Part shown: positions 61,819 to 64,000 of the stretch, piece by piece
How positions within the stretch are numbered: the stretch's first letter is position 1
Layout of the letters: each line of letters starts with the position of its first letter
Assembly (NCBI RefSeq): GCF_014648195.1
Contig: NZ_BMQQ01000013.1
Coordinates: 122,345-186,344 of the forward strand
DNA length: 64,000 nt
Direction: 5' to 3'
Origin: Streptomyces purpureus
Lineage (GTDB): Bacteria > Actinomycetota > Actinomycetes > Streptomycetales > Streptomycetaceae
Program-made: the position numbers and the translations under genes
The notes under the pieces: generated by a model
Databases searched by the model: none
Told to the model about the DNA's origin: nothing
Seen by the model: only the letters and a program-made list of their open reading frames with translations

Positions 61819-62289
61819 TCAGTCCAGCAGATCGACCTCCCAGTTGGACCGCTGGATCAGTACGTCGACCTCGCGGAGCTCCCGGGCCAGGACATCCGCC
61901 TGCGCACGCAGCTCCGCGACCGGAAGCGCCGAGAGCATCTTCAGCTCGGACCGCAGCTGGCGGGCCGACCCGTGCTTGTCACGGCCGGCCGCGGCGTCGG
62001 CGGCCGACGTGATCACGGCGTGCCGCAACCGCAGCACGTCCCTCCGCGCCAGCGCGTCCGTGAGGGTGCCGCCCCCGGCGATCACCGCCTGCGCGTTGGT
62101 CCGATTGATGCGCCGGATCAACGCCTCGAGCTCGTCCAGCGCAGCACCGGCATCCCCCAGCAGACTCGCCGCATCCTCCGCCGGCGCCTCACCCTCCTGG
62201 TACCGCGCGTTCCCGACCACCCGGGCGCGCAACTGCTCAACCCGCCGCGCCGCGTCCGCCCGCAGCGCCAGCGCCTCCGCAAGCTTCAA
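61819..62289 (-). CDS. DIP1984 family protein
   Basis: A 156-residue, strongly helical protein starting at a TTG with GGAGGGGG upstream. The family pattern is visible in MKLAEALALRADAARRVEQL and IRRINRTNAQAVI. Members (septicolysin-like by older naming) have no established biochemical role; they occur patchily in actinobacteria, often in accessory DNA. Confidence 0.82.
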   Translation of the reverse strand: MKLAEALALRADAARRVEQLRARVVGNARYQEGEAPAEDAASLLGDAGAALDELEALIRRINRTNAQAVIAGGGTLTDALARRDVLRLRHAVITSAADAAAGRDKHGSARQLRSELKMLSALPVAELRAQADVLARELREVDVLIQRSNWEVDLLD

Positions 62290-62637
62290 TGGTCTGCCCC
62301 CTCCATCAAGATCAGTCCGTCTGGAGTATGCCAGCGCACCGATGCGGCACGCGCCGGCGGGCCACCCGCCCCTGACCTGCCCGGCGCACCGAACTACTGG
62401 CAGACCGAGTTGAGGGTCAACATGTGCCGGACAGGGACAGCTTCCTCAGGTCCGGAAATGCATGGCGCCCGGCCCAGCCCGTCGATGAGACTGCGCAGGT
62501 GAGCCGCCGTACCCCTGCCCTTGCTGCCGGCACGAGAGCTGCCCCGTCCGTTTCCGGGACGACGACGGGGGCCCGTTCCGCCGGCCGGCCACGGCCCGCG
62601 GGGCGAACAAGGGCTCCCTGGTCGAGGCCCGACGTAA
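62290..62637. other. no supportable gene; decayed sequence
   Basis: Several short frames run through this stretch without a coding pattern, and it abuts the 5'-truncated TPR gene. It probably holds the remains of that gene's upstream part. Confidence 0.45.
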
Positions 62638-63339
62638 CCGCGGGGTCCTCGGCCTCTCGCGCCGCGACCACCCCACGTCACGTTCCTGAACGACAGGGTC
62701 TGGGAAGGCGCGAGCCTCTACGCCCTCGGCAAGATCTACCGGCTGCTCGCCCGCCGCCAGGACGCCCTGGAGGCCTACGACAAGGCCGAGGACATCTTCG
62801 GCCCCATCGGCCAGCAGCTGTGGGTGGGCCGCATCGACAACGCACGGATCCGCGTGTACGCCGGAATGGAACGCTTCGACGACGCCTGGGGCTCAGCACA
62901 CGCGGCCCTGGATCGGTTCCGGCAGCTCGGAAACGAAATGTGGCATGCCCACACGCAGCGCGACGTCGGCTGGCTGCACCTGCGCCAGGGCAGCCCGGAC
63001 CAGGCGCTCGCACCCCTCACCGAGGCGGTCGACGTGACACGGCGCGCCGGCGACGCCTACGCGGAAGCGATGGCCAGACACCTGCGTGGTGTCGCCCACC
63101 GCGAACTGGGCGAGCTGAGCGACGCACGCGGCGACCTTGAGGCGGCCCTGGCCATCTACCAGGCCGGCGCGTACGAGTGGAACGAGGCGGCGGTCCTGCA
63201 CGACCTGATCCGGACACTGCGCGCCGACGGCGCCTCCGACGAGGCCGACCGCATGGAGTCTTCGGCGATCTCCACCAATCCGGCCTTCGCCCGTATGCCT
63301 GGCCGTGACGGCGCCCGGGCGATCCCGGACGAGGAGTGA
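62638..63339 (+). pseudogene. 5'-truncated TPR protein gene
   Basis: The frame is open from 62638, just after an in-frame TAA at 62635, to 63339, but has no start before the ATG at 62824. Translation gives TPR-type helices from WEGASLYALGKIYRLLARRQ and AYDKAEDIFGPIGQQ on through LHLRQGSPDQALAPLTEAVD to HRELGELSDARGDLEAALAI. The fold starts before the first ATG, so the N-terminal part has been lost. Intact relatives often follow a helix-turn-helix or ATPase domain in Streptomyces regulators. A shorter product from 62824 is possible. Confidence 0.65.
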
Positions 63340-63390
63340 CAGCCGGCCAAGCACGGGATCTGGGGCCTCCGGTGCGGGACAGCTGAAAGC

Positions 63391-63426
63391 AGAAGAGGCC
63401 GACTCCCACAGGAGCCGACCCCTTCT
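63391..63426 (-). terminator. terminator downstream of the ychF-like tail
   Basis: Arms 63391-63406 and 63411-63426 pair fully in a leftward transcript (16 pairs, three of them G-U) but not in a rightward one, so it serves the minus strand. Confidence 0.7.
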
Positions 63427-63440
63427 CTGCACGGACGCTT

Positions 63441-63467
63441 CTACACGTTGAAGCGGAACTCCACGAC
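63441..63467 (-). pseudogene. last codons of a ychF-like gene (putative attachment-site remnant)
   Basis: Leftward translation gives VVEFRFNV and a TAG stop at 63441-63443, followed by a leftward terminator. YchF (Obg-like ATPase) proteins end in DGDVVEFRFNV, as I recall. Upstream of codon eight the frame no longer resembles YchF. A 3' tail with its terminator but no body is what site-specific integration into the 3' end of a gene leaves. Confidence 0.5.
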
Positions 63468-63667
63468 AAGGCTTTGACCTGCGGGTATGCGGGCGCGTCC
63501 CAGCACCGTCCCAGCACGGGACTTTCAAGAAAGGACAAAAAATTGGATGCGGACAACGCTACCCAACAGCTGCGGACGCCGGTGCATGGATACTCGAAGC
63601 CCTGACCGAGCAGGCCCCTGCCCTCACCCGCCATGGCACACCCTGGCACGGCAGGCACCTTCCCGGC
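63468..63667. other. non-coding stretch between ychF tail and PIN gene
   Basis: No gene seen. The sequence GTCCCAGCACCGTCCCAGCAC (with GTCCCAGCAC twice in tandem, about 63508-63528) is a short direct repeat next to the proposed integration point. Confidence 0.45.
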
Positions 63668-64000
63668 TCAGTCGGCGGTGCCGGGCCCCACGACCCATTC
63701 GGCTTGCAGGCCGCTCACCGAAGCGATCATGTCGAAGTCGCCGTCGTAGTGCAGGACCGTAGCCCGATGCCGCTCGGCGACTGCCGCGATGAGGACGTCG
63801 GCCAGCGACAGCGCCCGGTGAAAGCCAGCGCTCAGGGCCAGGGCCTGGATCTCGAGCGCCCGATCGAACTCTTCGTCATTGCAGGGCAGGTAGTCGAACC
63901 CACGGAGCAGGGTCCGCAGCCGCAGCGCCTCGGGCTTTCCGCGCGCCGAGTACAGAACCTCGTACTCGGTCGGGGCGCACACCGCTAGGAGCCCTTCGCG
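63668..64000 (-). CDS. PIN-domain (VapC-type) toxin, 5' end cut by window
   Basis: The frame is open to the right edge (REGLLAVCAPTEYEVLYSAR), so the N-terminal LVDTS-type motif and the start lie outside. Visible PIN acidic residues are Glu in PTEYEVLYSA and Asp in LADVLIAAVAE and HYDGDFDMI. PIN toxins are Mg-dependent RNases neutralised by a small antitoxin, whose gene would normally lie just upstream, off the window. Homologues ending in a similar way support a near-complete C-terminus. Confidence 0.82.
   Translation of the reverse strand, partial: REGLLAVCAPTEYEVLYSARGKPEALRLRTLLRGFDYLPCNDEEFDRALEIQALALSAGFHRALSLADVLIAAVAERHRATVLHYDGDFDMIASVSGLQAEWVVGPGTAD

Noticed and set aside
62394..62681. 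Leftward 95-residue frame opposite the TPR gene start
   Set aside because: Gly/Arg/Pro-rich translation with no ribosome site; it reads as a shadow frame over decayed sequence.
1..64000. TTA (bldA-dependent) codons
   Set aside because: I looked at obvious TTA/TAA triplets in the genes and found none in frame, but without a systematic count I make no claim.
1..64000. CRISPR arrays, insertion sequences, biosynthetic gene clusters
   Set aside because: No regularly spaced repeats, transposase motifs, PKS/NRPS or terpene synthase genes were seen.

Overview
The window is high-GC actinobacterial chromosome, almost certainly Streptomyces. GTG and TTG starts are frequent and coding is dense with many 4-8 base overlaps. 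Mycothiol (mshB), TatB, SpoIIE-type phosphatases and paired oligopeptide importers are all present. From about 1 to 61.5 kb it looks like conserved core chromosome; the last 2.5 kb looks like a scarred accessory region.

Layout. (a) 1-8.4 kb: an MgtE/CBS protein, a DUF1003 protein, the Fe-S carrier ATPase Mrp, then leftward an ECF sigma factor, zinc anti-sigma factor, HtrA protease and TatB, with an O-methyltransferase facing away. (b) 8.4-18.9 kb: DUF3117, enoyl-CoA hydratase, DNA-3-methyladenine glycosylase, a DivIVA-domain protein, a FolP2-like dihydropteroate synthase homologue, a LOG-family protein, two lysine/diaminopimelate genes (dapE, dapC), a 7Fe ferredoxin, a GNAT enzyme and a SirB1 protein. 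From memory, the order of (a) and (b) resembles Mycobacterium tuberculosis Rv1201-Rv1232. (c) 19-25 kb: a Pro/Met-rich membrane protein, mshB with a membrane partner, and a prolyl oligopeptidase-type peptidase.

(d) 25.3-37.2 kb: two tandem, paralogous five-gene oligopeptide ABC operons (binding protein, two permeases, two ATPases), both leftward, each with a hairpin between the binding-protein gene and the first permease. The last ATPase gene of the second operon carries a one-base insertion. (e) 37.6-42.3 kb: typA and an unusually long peptide-binding lipoprotein. (f) 42.6-49.4 kb: a succinate dehydrogenase/fumarate reductase operon, then a TPM-domain protein next to a PspA homologue. (g) 49.4-53.3 kb: a PAS-GAF-SpoIIE-kinase protein, a stand-alone anti-sigma kinase, a Nudix hydrolase and a SPOR protein. 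(h) 53.7-61.5 kb: a GntR/UTRA regulator, a secreted family 18 chitinase whose promoter holds a DasR-type palindrome, a secreted subtilisin with a P-domain, a threonine-synthase-like enzyme, a MarR/MFS divergent pair with three copies of an operator-like palindrome, and an NTF2-fold protein.

(i) 61.5-64 kb: a tRNA T-arm-like remnant, a DIP1984 protein, a 5'-truncated TPR gene, the last eight codons and terminator of a ychF-like gene without the rest of it, and a PIN-domain toxin cut by the window edge. This pattern fits old integration or excision of mobile elements. No CRISPR array, rRNA gene, complete tRNA or insertion sequence was recognised.
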